Made by a program: the position numbers and the translations under genes
From: Pempheris klunzingeri
Taxonomy: Eukaryota; Chordata; Actinopteri; Acropomatiformes; Pempheridae
NCBI RefSeq assembly: GCF_042242105.1
Contig: NC_092029.1
Coordinates: 8,061,885 to 8,125,884 of the forward strand
Reading direction: 5' to 3'
Length of the DNA stretch: 64,000 nucleotides
In this document: piece by piece, positions 50,731 through 63,500 of the stretch
How the letters are laid out: each line of letters opens with the position of its first letter
Position numbering within the stretch: the stretch's first letter is position 1
The notes under the pieces: generated by a model
Seen by the model: only the letters and a program-made list of their open reading frames with translations
Told to the model about the DNA's origin: nothing
The model's database searches: none

Positions 50731-51441
50731 ATATACAGTACTGTGCAAACGCCTCAGGCAGGTGTGAAGAAATGTTGTAAAGTAAGCCAAAAAGACAAAC
50801 CTCTGATGTGGAAACATGGACAAGCGACACAACTATGCACAAAAACATAAGAACTAAGGTGCAGAAAAAATGGAAATATTTGGCTGTAGCAAAAGGCAGT
50901 TTGCTCACCGAAGGGCTGGAGAGCGGTACAATAACGAGGGTCTGCAGGCAACAGTGAAGCTGGTGGAGGTTCTTTGCAAATTTGGGGCTGCATTTATGCA
51001 AATGGAGTTGGGGATTTGGTCTAGATTAATGGTGTCGTCAATGCTGAGAAATACAGACAGATACTTCTCCATCATGCAACACCTGATTGGCGCCTAATTT
51101 ATTTTGCAGCAGGACAACGACCCCAAACATGCAGCCAATGTCTTTAGGAACTATCTTCAGCGTAAAGAAGAACAAGGAGTCCTGGAAGTGATCGTGTGGC
51201 CCCTCCACAGAGCCCTGATCTCAGCATCATCCAGTCTGTCTGGGATCACATGAAGAGACAGAAGGATTTGAGGCAGCCTACATCCAGACGATCTGTGGTT
51301 AGTTCTCCAACATGTTTGGAACAACCTGCAAGCGTACCTAGAAGAACTGATGCTGTTGAAGGCAAAGGGAGGCCAAAAAATATTGATTGGATTTAGATGT
51401 TTCTTCTGTTTGCGCACTTTTTGTACAGGACTGTGCATACG
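50731..51441 (+). mobile_element. Decayed, internally deleted Tc1-like transposon
   Basis: The ends are inverted: tatacagtactgtgcaaa at the left (about 50733-50750) and, reverse complemented, tatgcacagtcctgtacaaa at the right (51420-51439). Inside, plus-strand frames hold Tc1 transposase remnants: RYNNEGLQATVK near 50925, QQDNDPKH near 51110, NYLQRKEEQGVLEV near 51150 and, in another frame, QSPDLSIIQSVWDHMKRQ near 51205. Frameshifts and a stop before QQDNDPKH make it inactive. At about 710 bp it is roughly half the length of an intact Tc1-like element; the N-terminal DNA-binding part is missing. It sits 0.5 kb upstream of leg1. Confidence 0.88.
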
Positions 51442-52214
51442 TAAATCTATTGGCTATATTTGTCTTTTGAATGCATTAAGTCACTTGGACCTCCAAGGCA
51501 CACAGCAAAAACCCTGTTTTTGAGAGGATGAGAACCAGGATGAGAACAAGATGTGATGTGAATGACCACCATGAACTCAGGCTGAGATAACAGAGGTCTT
51601 GGCCTCATTTTGCAACTGAAAACTCGAGGCAGACTGAGTACAGCCAACCCACAATCGCATGTGCTCCATGTGACTTTCATTGTCACATGCTCTAGTTTAC
51701 AAAACAAAACGTCAATTGATTTGAGTGCAGACGAGCTGAAATGCATGAGTTCTCCTGTGATCTGTATGATCTTGTTTTTGCAAACAGTTTGACATCGTTT
51801 CATTTCATCAATCCCAGACTGCAGGCACCTGACACGATCTTTGGTCTCCAACTGAACAGATGTAACCTAGTGACAGGATGAGCAGAAAACTGGAATTTGC
51901 TACAATATCTGTGTGGTTAACCTGTCTGAACCTCACTGTGCAAACACTGTGTCCTGCTGGGCTTACACATGACAGCAGATGCCAATAAAATAGATAGATT
52001 TGTTATCCAAACTGCACTCAATGCACTTTCTGGAGTACTCAAGTTAAACATTTTTAATATATTAACTCATAAAATATTCTGCAATCAGCCTACAAACATC
52101 TTTTTAATTGTACAGCATAGGTTATTGATATTGTGTTATTGATACTGATACTTCTATACATGCTACACAAATGTGCGTGACATTAAAGGGGACACAGAAG
52201 CATTTGAAGGATCA

Positions 52215-52480
52215 TGGAGGATCATGGTGGATGGTGTATTTAGATCCTCAACTAAAGTTAAAGCAGCAAAAACACAATTTAAAACACTGTTAGGTGCACA
52301 AGTAAAAAAAAAACTTTTCTTTTTAAAGTATAAAGTACTTGTCATGCAGGACGATCCCTTCAGAGTGTTAGATGGTTAAATATACATCGCACTGATGCAT
52401 TCACATGTAAGCTGTACGATAATGTTGCAGCTAGTCGACGTGGTATCTATAAGAATGCATCACATTTTGTGAGCAAAGTA
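52215..52480. repeat. Diverged dispersed repeat copy
   Basis: Contains gtatttagatcctcaactaa, ataaagtacttgtcatgcag, gatgcattcacatgtaagc and atgttgcagctag, in the same order as the related blocks in the pigh intron 1 copy. Strongly decayed. Confidence 0.5.
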
Positions 52481-53316
52481 CAAGTTTTGTGAGTGAATTC
52501 TTCCATGTAACTTGTCATCATAGCTCTCAAGAAAGTGTAGTGAAATAAAAAGCTAATTTCTTTTAAAAAATTCTGTCTTGTCAAACATTATATAGTGAAA
52601 ATATTGAAATGCACCATCATTGTAAAGTCTGTTTAGTATTTAATACTGTTTATTTAACATATTCCAGATCCGTGTTATTCTATTGTGTCTGGAGGAAGGA
52701 CAAAGTATTTGAACACTACATCTTATACCTGTATTTATTGAGAAGGAATATGTAGTTTATATTAATCAAATCAACAAGTGGGACTACATACAGGTTAGAC
52801 TTGTTATCGTAGTATTGGTTTTCAATTCATTTCAGTTGCTTCCTCAGTCATTTGGTCATCTGGAGCCATGTTTCTGGCCGCTCAGGCATCATGTGACGGG
52901 GGAGTGGCGGAGAACCAGGAAACAACACAGCGCTGCAACAAGTCACAAGAAAGGTAAAGTCTAAACTTTTACATAACCGACACAAACATGTAGGAAGGTT
53001 TAACAATCCCGACGCTTTAGCGTGATAAAACACCATCTTATGATGCCGATTCACCTTTAGGTCGTTTATGTTTTTAAATGAATTTGTTTTCCGGAAAACG
53101 AGAGAGAGACAGACAGAGAGAGAGAGAGAGAAATCCTCCAACTGCGCCGCGACTTTGATTGTAACTTTAAAGAGTTGACAGAAGAAGTGCAGCAGTAACC
53201 CTGGTAATGATAATATCCACCCAAGGGGTCATTTATGGTCTCCTCGGATTGTTACTGAAAAGCACCTGTGATTTCCGCATTTTTCTTGCTGGAAGTTACT
53301 CTAGTAAAGGGACACA

Positions 53317-53359
<43 letters not shown>
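53317..53359. repeat. (CA)n microsatellite
   Basis: About 21 CA units in the leg1-stx7 spacer, with a (GA)n tract at 53101-53133 nearby. Confidence 0.95.
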
Positions 53360-53362
<3 letters not shown>

Positions 53363-54152
53363 CAGACAGGCAGACATGTTTAATTAAAGCGGAAAGCTTG
53401 ATTTGATGTATAATATAAAGTGTTGTAAATAATATAAAGTGACAAGCATTGAAAAAAAACCTCCTTATGGCAGCTACAGGCTGGAGAGCCTGGGTTTTCT
53501 TAGCAGATGGTGATTTGCATACTGGCCTTGGTGTGAGTCCTTTAGAGTGAACAGTACAGGAAGTCTGCTCGGCTGGTCCACAGTAAACACTCCTGGCCCA
53601 GCCCTGCTTCTTATTAGGCTTCTTCTCCTTTTCTTTTTTTTTTTTTGTTTTTACAGTAAATGAGAGCAAATGCCTCATTAGAGTTTAAAGCAGGCTGACT
53701 GCATGTGTAGTTTAGCTGTTCATGGGGCACATTAATGGTTTGGCTTTGTCCCATTTAAAGGAAATCTTTCATTGCTACAGGATACAATGATATTTTACAG
53801 CTTTACGACTATATTACACTCCAGTTCTCAACCTTTTTCTGTCTGACATAACTCCACGTCCCTGTGAGATGAGCTTAACCACCCTTTGATTGACCCCACT
53901 GATAAGGGACGATAAGGATCAACCATCTAACCATTGAAAATCAATGCTCTCAGTTAACAGTTGTAAATATTAATGCTGCTCATAGAGGGTTTGTACAAAG
54001 TATATGAACCACAGAAGGTAGCAAAAGTACCGTGTTAATTAACAAATGAGTTAAATGAACACATTAGACAGATGGCACGATGTGGATCTGGGCTCCTCTC
54101 CACACAGCAGCGCTGACAAGCGGACCATTTCTCTGTGTCAGAGGAAGTAGTA

Positions 54153-54217
54153 GATGGAGATCTCCACCCTGAACAGTGCAGACTACTTCAGGAGGAAAAC
54201 CTAAACTTTCCAAACGC
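54153..54217 (+). other. ORF-preserving segment, copy 1 of an inverted pair
   Basis: Reads DGDLHPEQCRLLQEENLNFP in an open frame on the plus strand. A second copy of the same 65-bp length without indels lies on the opposite strand at 54842-54906, about 84% identical by eye. I do not recognise the protein. Here no convincing splice sites flank the segment, so it may be a relic exon or part of an unknown repeat. Confidence 0.45.
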
Positions 54218-54771
54218 AACAAACCCACAAACTCTGTTTGATCTCTGGGAAGTGAAGGATCGACCCGTCCAGCTGGTTATGGGAAGCCCAGCCAGTCAAA
54301 TCTATGCAACGCATTGACAACACATCAACCACGCAAAAGCAACATGTAGTTAACGTGTTGACAACTAGTTAAGAATGGGATGATTTTTCACATGCTGATA
54401 ACATGTTGATGTCAAATTAGTGCATTTTTCATTATAGTCTTACTACAATGTTTTGCTGGTAACTATGGGGGTTAATCGATGGTTGTATTTAGAGGTTAAT
54501 TTATAAATCAGGAGGTCCTGGGGCACAGGGTGCTGAGGAGGCGGGTCAGTGGGATAGAAAAAATATCAAAAATCCACAGAGCCTGTAGCATAGTGGACAA
54601 CAGCTCGCTGCTGCCGTTAAAGCCAAACAAACCTGAACAAAACTGTCTTAAAAAAAACACTATTTTACATTTTTAATCAGAGGATTGACAGTAATCACTC
54701 AGAATCATCAGGGGGCCTGTAGAAACAGTTGTTTGCCGTAGCTTACCTGTATACATTTTTAAGGCTCCAGA

Positions 54772-54924
54772 GCACACGAGTACATCCTGGTTTCTGACGA
54801 CGATACAGCTGCTGAGGGGTAACCATGACATGGTCCCCTGAGCGTTTGGAAAGGTTAGGTTTGCCTCCTGAGGTAGTCCACAGTACTCAGGGTGAAGAGC
54901 TCCATCAGTGTTGTACAAGCACTG
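54772..54924 (-). pseudogene. Possible exon or exon relic, copy 2 of an inverted pair
   Basis: On the minus strand a 153-bp open stretch is framed by an acceptor-like tttcttatacag (ending at 54925) and a donor-like atacag/gtaagc (donor at 54771). It reads DGALHPEYCGLPQEANLTFP and continues through SWLPLSSCIVVRNQDVLVC. The match to copy 1 stops at 54842. I do not recognise a family and found no partner exons, so it may be a lone relic exon of a lost gene. Confidence 0.35.
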
Positions 54925-55815
54925 TATAAGAAACACTGATACTTGAACTGTTTTTTAATAATCAGTCAAAATTGTTGTTGTCGATTAATGTTTAAACGAT
55001 TAACAATTTTACATTCATATAAATACCACTTAGTGTCATAAGCTGAACCTTACAGCCATTTATCCATTAGCCTACTTTTAGCTGTATTTGAAATGTTTAG
55101 CCATAAACTGTTTACAAATCACTGTAATCTTTAACTATTTAAACTACTGTCTATGAGTTTTAGTTAACTATCAAGGTATTTCAACTTCTCTTTCAGCTTG
55201 CCAACTCGGTTTCATGCATTCTTAGTCGCATCATGTGGTTTTACACCTGACTCTGGTCTGTGGGAGGTGTGTACTGTGTAGTCAGGCTGTTTTAACAGCA
55301 GATTAATTCCCAGTGTTTTGGAATGAAATATTTAACATTCATGTTACATGTGTTACTTTTGACCACTCAGTGTTGCTCACAGATGTGTGTATTATAGGAT
55401 ATTATAGGATATAATGTCTGCAGGGGCAACAGCACCAGCACCGTAGACATGTTTGGTGTTTTGCAGGGGAGAAGACAGCCGGAGTACTGAGTTTTTTAGG
55501 GGTCTGTATGAAGCCTGGACATATTGTCATGTGTAGCAGCTTCAATGCTTCCATTAAAGCCTCCATACACTAATACACAGTCACTAAAATTGTGATTGAA
55601 TTACAATTTGAGGCTAATTGACTACAACTAGACAACACCCAGGCCAAAAAATTAAAAAAATGGTCTTATCCCAGATGCCCAAAGGTATTTCTACAAAGTG
55701 AGTAGTACAAACACACTGAAATAACCATAGTAACTATGGTGATGACATCTCTGTCTGACTCATTAATAAATGAAGTGACCGACTGTGTTGTTGTGTGTCC
55801 TCACAGTTCTCCATC

Positions 55816-58800
55816 ATGGCCTACCAGGCTGGGATTCCACAGGAGCCCAGTGCTTTGGTTCACAACATCAGCTCCAACATCCAGAGGCTGACAGTGCTGA
55901 GTAATAACCACACACACACGCTCACACACACACACACATATAGAAGTCATTACATCAGAAACATTCAGATTACACCCACTTTATGAACCACAGTATGTGA
56001 ATCAGACCTGTGGAGATGCGTCAGTACAGTTAAATAATGTCTTTCTTCGTCACCAGCCTCCGAGCTGCAGAGGGCCGTTTCTCTGCTGGGAACGGAGCAG
56101 GACAGCAGCCAGCTCCGACAGACACTGTGAGTTATGGGGCTCGGTGGGTTTTGTGTGGAGAAGCACACTCAGGGCTGATACTGCTATTGCATTTCAAAGG
56201 TCCCATATCCTGCTCATTTTCAAGTAATCCAAACTAATCCAAACGGTGTGTTTTCACAAGCATTTACTGAAAGATGGAGCAGGAGAAAAAGAGAGACGAT
56301 GGTCTTTCCTCATAGTTTGCCGGTCTGTAGGCACACTGAGGACACATATTTATACATTAAAAAGTGCATTTTGCACAATATGGGACTTTTAAAGCTAATA
56401 CAGCCTAACCACAGACTCATTCCTACTGAAATTAGGGTCACATGACATCTGACTCAACGATCTCTCCTCTTAGTTTTCTTAATGTCTGGTCAGCATTTCG
56501 CTTCTTTAACAAAATCCCCCAAAAAATGTCCTCTCCAGGCAGCAGAAACAGCAGCAAGGCAACCATCTAGCGAAGGAGACTGACAGATTGATCAAGGCAT
56601 TCAGTGCACTTCCTGTAGGCTCTGACCAGGTACTGAACTCTTGACTCTCTTAACTACCATTCATAAGTCAGACTTTCTTTGCTTTCCAAATGTTAAAGTT
56701 TTGTGGCCTTTCTGTTAACATATTTATGTGTGTGTGTGTGTGTGTGTGTTTTTTTTAGCGCCAGAGAAAGATACAGAAAGAGCGTCTCTTGAATGACTTC
56801 TCCGCCGCCCTGAACAACTTCCAAAAGATCCAACGGCAGGCAGCCGACAAAGAGAGAGAGTTTGTGGCCAGAGTCAGAGCCAGCTCCAGGGTGTCGGTGA
56901 GTAACCTGCTGTGCCCGAAGGGATCACAAGGTCAACAATTTGACCGGTGAAATAGAATAGAAGGGTTTTTTTCTGGCCTTCTGCCTCATTTGTGAGGTGA
57001 TGCAGAGATTATTTTCCTTTCAGCAACATCTCCCACTGCAACCAACCATTTCCACAACTTATCCATAGCTTGTCTGTGTCTATTACCTTTATCTTACATT
57101 TCTATTATCATATTAGGTATATATGAGTATCTGCATATACGCAAGCAGATGAGCACAAATAACTTGCCATACATAAATGTTTTATAGGCGGCTATGTTTG
57201 ACCTTTCACTTTGCTCACTGACTCCCTACTGAGTCACTTACTGAGTTAAATGTAAGGCAGGTGATGGTAGGAAGGTTTTGCTGAGCTTGAATCTTTTTTT
57301 TTTTTGTTGGTTTCTTACAAGAGAAGTTTCACAAGATGTAGCTCTGACATCACTGTGCCACAGACTGCGCCTTGTTACTGTTTTAGACACATATTCCTTT
57401 GGGAGACCTTGTTCGCTTGGCAACTCTGTTCCCTCACTGCTTATCTCACTGCACAAAAAAAGTACCTGTGTCTGCTGTGTTCATGCTGATAAGCAGGAAC
57501 AGTTCCTTATCGCTTGAGATGGTTGGTAAGCAACACATCTTGGCCGTGGAAATGTTCTGCTGACACTTAATCAAATTGTATTTAATGAGGTGTTATGGTC
57601 ATGGACGCTGTAGGTTTCATAGCACCCTGTATATCCTGAATCACTGCTGCTGTGCCCATAATTACAGTAAAGAAGGCCCTCTGCTGTACACAGTACACAC
57701 ATAAGCAGGCTATGTTTATCTACCACTCTTTATTACCCTTTACAGGGAGGCCAGCCTGATGACAGCTTTGGAAGTGCACCAGTCTTCCCTAGGTATGTCC
57801 ACTATGATCGTTTTTGCAATTTCTGTTATTATTGTAATGTTTTTTTAATCTACATTTGTTCCTTCAGTGATGCCCAGGTGCAGGCTCAGACTGAGGCCTT
57901 TACAGAAGAAGACCTGAGGCTGATCCAGGAGAGAGAGTCGGCCATCAGGCAGTTGGAGGTACAAATAAGAGTCGAATGTTTACACCAGAATGGCCACTTA
58001 TACAGTATCAGCTTTTTTTTGTGTGTGTTCATCATGAAGTCGTGCACATGAACCATCTCCCTTTATGTTGCCCGATTCAGTCTGACATCGTAGACATCAA
58101 TGACATCTTCAAGGACCTGGGGCTGATGGTGCATGAGCAGGGAGACATGATAGGTGAGCTTTTGTCCCCTGCTTGTAGGATCCTTGTCAGTTCCTCTAAT
58201 AATGTGGACTACGGATGTTGTCTAGGAATGTTGGCTGGGTCAACAGTCTCATCTCGCATAAACCACCTTTATTCATGAGAAAAATACTATTTACAGAGTA
58301 AAAGATCCAATTACAGTGTACATGTAGTGCAGATGTTACAGAAACAGTTCAAAGTTTTGGGAAATATGTCTATTCGGTCTCTTGCCGAGAGTTAGAAGAT
58401 ATGAAAGCGGTACTGATTTTCTCATCTATCTCTCTCTTAGATCCTCGGCTAAGGAAAACGGAAAAACTCAAAAACAATATACAAATGCTACAATATGAGA
58501 AAACAGAATAACAATATTATGTAAATTATGAGCAAACATATACATGAAGAGCATGACCTTGTTCTGTCTACTTATCTAACAACTGGGAAAATACAGGTTT
58601 GTAGATTTGTGCCATATGTGCTTTGTCCTTGTCTTGACCTGCTGCATGTATAATGTGTGTTTCCTGTGTTTTCTGCAGACAGTATAGAAGCCAACGTGGA
58701 GAATGCAGACGTGAGTGTCCAGAGCGCAACACAGCAGCTGGCACGTGCTGCAGATTACCAGGTAAAACATGACAGCACAGAGGAGGAAGGGATTAAGGAA

Positions 58801-59241
58801 TATAGAGGAGAGGAGGAGAGGGGAGGCATTCAAATGTATGAACGTTAGAGTTAGCTTGTAAATGATGGATGATAACGAGTCTGAGCATGACTGGTTGCCC
58901 TGAATTAGTATATGTGCATATATGACTCCTCCACAGAATGATGAGGACTCCATTGTGCAAAAAAGTTCTTAGTCAGTTTGCTTTGGCCAGTCAGACGTAG
59001 AGAGAGAGGCGTAAAGGATAAAATAAATGAAAAGGCTGAGTCACAAGGTGATTCTTGCTGTGGCTGTGAGTCACTTCATACCACCAGCTAGTCTCGGTAT
59101 ATTTCATACTTATTTATTACACTACTTTGTGCTTTTTTTCCCCAGCGGAGTTCCCGGAAGAAGATATGCATCCTGGTAATAGTGTTGGCTGTAGCTGCTG
59201 TTATTATTGGACTCATCATCTGGGGTGCTGTCAAAAACTGA
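55816..59241 (+). CDS. stx7: Syntaxin-7, endosomal Q-SNARE (9 coding exons)
   Basis: Syntaxin-7 is the Qa-SNARE of late endosome and lysosome fusion, pairing with VTI1B, STX8 and VAMP8/7. Exons: 55816-55900, 56057-56126, 56539-56629, 56759-56896, 57746-57792, 57868-57958, 58081-58153, 58679-58761, 59146-59241. The product is 257 aa (human 261 from memory). It has an N-terminal Habc bundle over roughly residues 10-130 ([47 protein letters not shown]), a linker, a SNARE motif from about 160 ([51 protein letters not shown]) and a C-terminal membrane anchor ([20 protein letters not shown]). The sequence fits STX7 better than STX12 because of [18 protein letters not shown] and AADYQ; a fish stx7-like paralogue cannot be excluded. 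The exon before the ATG carries an acceptor (cctcacag), so the 5' UTR is spliced. Confidence 0.95.
55909..55940. repeat. (CA)n just after the stx7 exon 1 donor
   Basis: CA tract starting eight bases after the donor ctga/gtaataac of the first coding exon of stx7. Confidence 0.85.
56727..56756. repeat. (TG)12 plus T-run abutting the stx7 exon 4 acceptor
   Basis: TG repeats run into an eight-base or longer T-run and then the acceptor AG at 56757-56758; exon 4 starts at 56759. The T-run is the only polypyrimidine tract. Confidence 0.9.
58330..58460. repeat. Short foldback repeat derivative in stx7 intron 7
   Basis: Contains cagttcaaagttttgggaaa, cttgccgagagttagaagat and gcggtactgattttctcatc, the outer blocks of the foldback family; the middle is missing. 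Confidence 0.6.
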
Positions 59242-60520
59242 GGACTTCTTCCTCCTCGCTTCCACCTCGCCTGTTAGTCATCAACCTGGACAAAGGATGA
59301 AGCACCGTCCCTCCTCTCCTCATCCTTCTTTTCTCACCCCCTTCATGAGGGGAGTCACTGAGATTGTCTGTCTTTCTTTGACTTGATTACTTTTCACATT
59401 ATGCGGCCCTCTTTTAACAGGACCACACACACCTGCACCGTGAGAAAAAAAAAAAACTAGTGCTGGGTGCTTCATTGTTATAATTAGCTTGAGCTGAATT
59501 ATTACTGTCTGATGTAGGCATGATTTACTTTGACAGGAAAGTTTAAAAGGCTGTAATCCCCAGCTAACTGTCAGAGGGAGTATTGCTTTGTTCAGGGGCA
59601 GCCATGTTGGCTCTACTAGCTCTGAATTTTAAAATACAGTACAGACAATGTTTCTGGGTGCAGTGAAGCAGCGAGTTGCTATAGGCAAGTAAAGATGGGA
59701 TTAACCTTCAGATCCAAAGTGTCTTGTGCTGCAGCTGATTCCTTTTATCAGATTAGATATGAAAACCCCACATGCTAAAATGTTCTCAGAAATTGAACTA
59801 TGAATTCTATAAATAGCTATAAGTTTTATGGTTAGGACCGTTTATTACACTCCACTGTTGTTTTCTTTGAGACAAATTGTTTAACTGAGCTTAGAGAGAT
59901 CGCATGGACATCAAGGAGAATCGTTTTTGTTAAATTAAATTACCTGTCACATCACAGATGATCACACACTAAGTGAAACGTGTCGATAGTGCATGTGAAG
60001 GTCATGGAATAGTTGGAGTTTCGTTTTATTGTTTGTTTTAACCTACTGTACTTCTGTATGCTTCATTTAAAGGCCCAGTACACCACACAAGTGTTTTCTT
60101 TTTGCCCATGCATATGGGCCATTACACATAAAACAGTACTACCAGTAAATTATCAGTATTTTTCTATGACTGATAACATACAGTACATGTCTTCATTTCT
60201 ATATTTTTTTATATGAAGAAACCAAACTCGTTGTAAACCAAAGTAAAGTAAGTTAAAGCAAACACTAATAATTGTTTTCTTCAACCATGTGACCCAAATG
60301 TAGAATTATGATCACATGTATATTTTTAACACTGAAATTTAGCTGCCTATCTTGTGCTGAATGTACTGAACCTTAAATGAGAAGAGTGAAGGCAAAATGA
60401 TGTAATTCTTACTTTAAATTACATTCCGATTTACCACTTAAAGTTCATTCCCTTTTCCTGAAGTATTTGTATGGCTACATTATTCTGCAGTAAAAATAAA
60501 CTATATTAGATTGGATTTTA
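59242..60520 (+). other. stx7: stx7 3' UTR (predicted)
   Basis: Non-coding sequence after the stx7 stop. The first good canonical signal seen is AATAAA at 60495-60500, giving a 3' UTR of about 1.26 kb. No coding exon was recognised. Confidence 0.5.
60495..60500 (+). terminator. stx7: Candidate stx7 polyadenylation signal
   Basis: AATAAA in gtaaaaataaactat, followed within 40 bases by a T-rich stretch (actgtttgttt near 60540). Confidence 0.5.
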
Positions 60521-63500
60521 GTTAAATAACACTACTTACTGTTTGTTTAAGACTGTTACAGCGTTCAGCTAGTTCTACATAACACAATTATTCAAAGTTA
60601 AATAAGAGAGAGACTTGCAGGTTGCTGGAGTTTAATTCTTAAAGTTCAAATTGAATGTTATTACTTTCTTTTGCCAATGTCCTGGTTAGGGCATCTTAGA
60701 TGATTCAGGATGGACATTTTCTATTAAAGTAGTTGTAACAAACAATGTGACACAAATATCTATATGGTTGGGTTTGGTTGGAGAGGGTACCAGGTCAGGT
60801 TTATCTTTTGTTTAATTATAAACATTGCTGATATAACACTGCAGTTTTTCAGCAGCAGCATAGAGGTTAGTAGACTGGACAGGTACATATTCAGGCAAGA
60901 CAAATGAGTAACTGTTGATTGTTTATTTTACCCTTGATCAAGACATTTAACTCAGCTGCTTCAGTGAAACTCAGTATGCACCAATAGAAGAGAGTAAATG
61001 CCTGCTAGGGGTGAACCAGAAAAACAGCACGTGTGCACAGTTGACTGTCCCTGGGAAAATAGATATTATTTGTCAAATATAGGCAAGGACAAATGGTGCA
61101 CTAGCTGAACTTTGTTACACAAGAGGGAATGCCAGCTTAAAGTGATGATACTTGGCATGATGTCAGCAACAGCTGTTGTGCGTCTAAGACAGTCATCAAC
61201 TGCATCTGCAAGAGCACATCCCTGTTTCTTGGGAACAGCATTAACTATGCAACCTATACCTATATTAATATCTATATAAACCGATATTTAACATGTCACA
61301 ATCAACAAATAGAAAGGACCACCAACAGATTCCTGCGGTACACCTTTTGTTAAATGATTTTCAAAACATAAACTCCAGTCTAAAAAGAGTTAAAAACCAC
61401 ATTATATGTCATCTCCTTTTTTACCCCATAGACTGAAGAAAGTAAGTTTCAGGCAGCCATGAGGGGATGCGATCACGGAGCAGACAGGAGTTAGCGTGTA
61501 TATGTCTGAACAGACAGTGTTGGAGTTGGATTGGGACGTGGAAGTCACAGACTGCTGTGACGCAGAGGGTGAAAGTTTCCCTAGCAGAGTGAGAGGAGGA
61601 TTTGGATACAGTGTTATAAATACATCACCTAGACAGAGAATGGGTTGAACTGGGCGTCAGTAGGACAGGGAGTATTCTGGGCTGGTTACACACACAGAAA
61701 GTAGCAGGGTACTGCAAAGAGCTGAGCAGTATTTTCCTTCCAAACAGAAAAGTCACAGCTGAGGAGGATGAGGAAAGTTTGACCGGGTGCAAAGTTACTG
61801 CAAAGGAAGTAGGGGGTGTTTGATTGGTGGGGGATAGAGACATGGGGACTTATTCGGTTGTTTTTCAGCTGACACGTTATTTTCCTTTACATTCATGTTA
61901 CTGCTCAATTTAAGAATCAAATGCTAAACAACAATCCACATGTGATTCTAGCAGGTAGGATTTGAGGCTGGACTTGAAGTTGGGTAACTTGTATGTGTCT
62001 CCTTGTTAACAATAGCATAAGGCTGTTTTTTCCTGCCTTTGTAGGAAATCAGAGATAATGCCTAAAGCTGGATATACTGGAGAGCTGCACAGAGAAGTTT
62101 CATTCTGCTGTGTCAAACACTGGGCTCAGTGCACTCTACCTTTTCTTTCCATTAGGAAACTGAAGGTAGCTCTTCTAAATATGTCATTCTAACTGTGAAT
62201 GTGACTCTTTGCGGCAAAGACACAGGATTATGTACCTGTACATGATTATCAGTATTCGGCGTCACTTTTTTATTTGATGTGTGTACTTTTGTAATTTTAA
62301 GACAAAATTGAAGCAATTGTTTCAATGTTAATAATCACAAGTTATACTTGAAATGTGCACTTGCCTAATAATGATGTGTACGTTTAGTAAGAAAAACTCT
62401 GTCTTTGCATCAGGTCAAACTAAGAAATTATTGCTTCCAGCAGGGGGCAGTGCTGGACTGGTTACCATAACTTTCTTAATGTACGTCCACAGCACACTTC
62501 TGTGTAAGTCTATTGCCTTCTATTGGCTTTATTGTAGGTTACATAATAGCAACACAACATTCTGTCATTGGCCACTGTTGACAGTTGTTCATACATGCAG
62601 GGGGTACATTTGTTATTAAAGTAATACATCTCATATGGTAATAGAACAAAACTAAGCTCTACCAAACCCCACTAGACCTTTGTCACGCCCAGTCAGAGCT
62701 TTGATCTTTTGTGGGTGAGGCTTTTCTGGTCTGATTCTTGTTAATTAGCGTAGATCAAAGTCCATTTCAAATACTGTCTTTCTGTGCTTTCTGAAACACA
62801 GTTTCGAGCCTTTCAGCAGCCATCATGCAGAAGTGTAATTGGGTGAGAGTGAGTCACGTTCTGCATTGAGGTGCAGCTCAGCTAATAGCAATTATCAGAT
62901 AGAGAAGTAATAAAAGTACAGGAATACATACTTTTTTTTTTAGCTAAACAGGATCCTATTTTTAACCATCCTCTCCACTACCCCTACTCTCATTCTCCCA
63001 CTGTCCTTTCCTCTCTATTACAGCACATTTGCAGAGCTGTATCTTTAGCTGCAGATGCCCTCACTATTTTTAGGGATAGCTAAAGCCCACAGGATGTCAG
63101 CTCTCTTTCAGGACAATCATGTTGATAGAAATCTCCTTTATCTCACAACATGTATTTTGGAGGGTTACTAATACTTGAAGGATGACATGATTTCACTGCT
63201 GTAGAGTGCAATATCCTCAGTAGTGATATGTAATATGATGCTTACTAAATCATTCAATTAAACAGTACACCTCATTTGATGGCTTGCTGCATACTCAACT
63301 AAGCCATTTCATTATTGAGTATTATACCTGTGTGAAGATTTAATCAAGGTGCATATACCACAGAAAAAAGCATGAACTCATATGCACTATGCCAAGGTTA
63401 ATCTAATATATTTAGCATTTTTTCACAGGTGCTCTAGAGCCATAGTTTCCCTGAGTAACTCAGAAGTATCTCTGAAGTATCAACACTTTTCCTATTTATG

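Larger units (their letters stand above)
51442..55815. other. leg1-stx7 head-to-head spacer
   Basis: This should contain the stx7 promoter and its 5' UTR. A candidate non-coding first exon ends at 52953 (acaagtcacaagaaag/gtaaag), just downstream of the more CG-containing stretch 52875-52950, but this is weak. The spacer also holds GA and CA microsatellites, a diverged dispersed repeat (52215-52480), a hAT-end-like fragment near 53820 (agttctcaacctttttctg) and an inverted pair of similar segments (54153-54217 and 54842-54906). Confidence 0.45.

Noticed and set aside
53815-53890. Third hAT element
   Set aside because: cagttctcaacctttttctg resembles a hAT end, but no matching inverted end or target duplication was found; treated as a fragment only.
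61625-61843. Minus-strand 72-aa frame downstream of stx7
   Set aside because: No family recognised, Ser/Pro-rich low complexity and no supporting splice structure.
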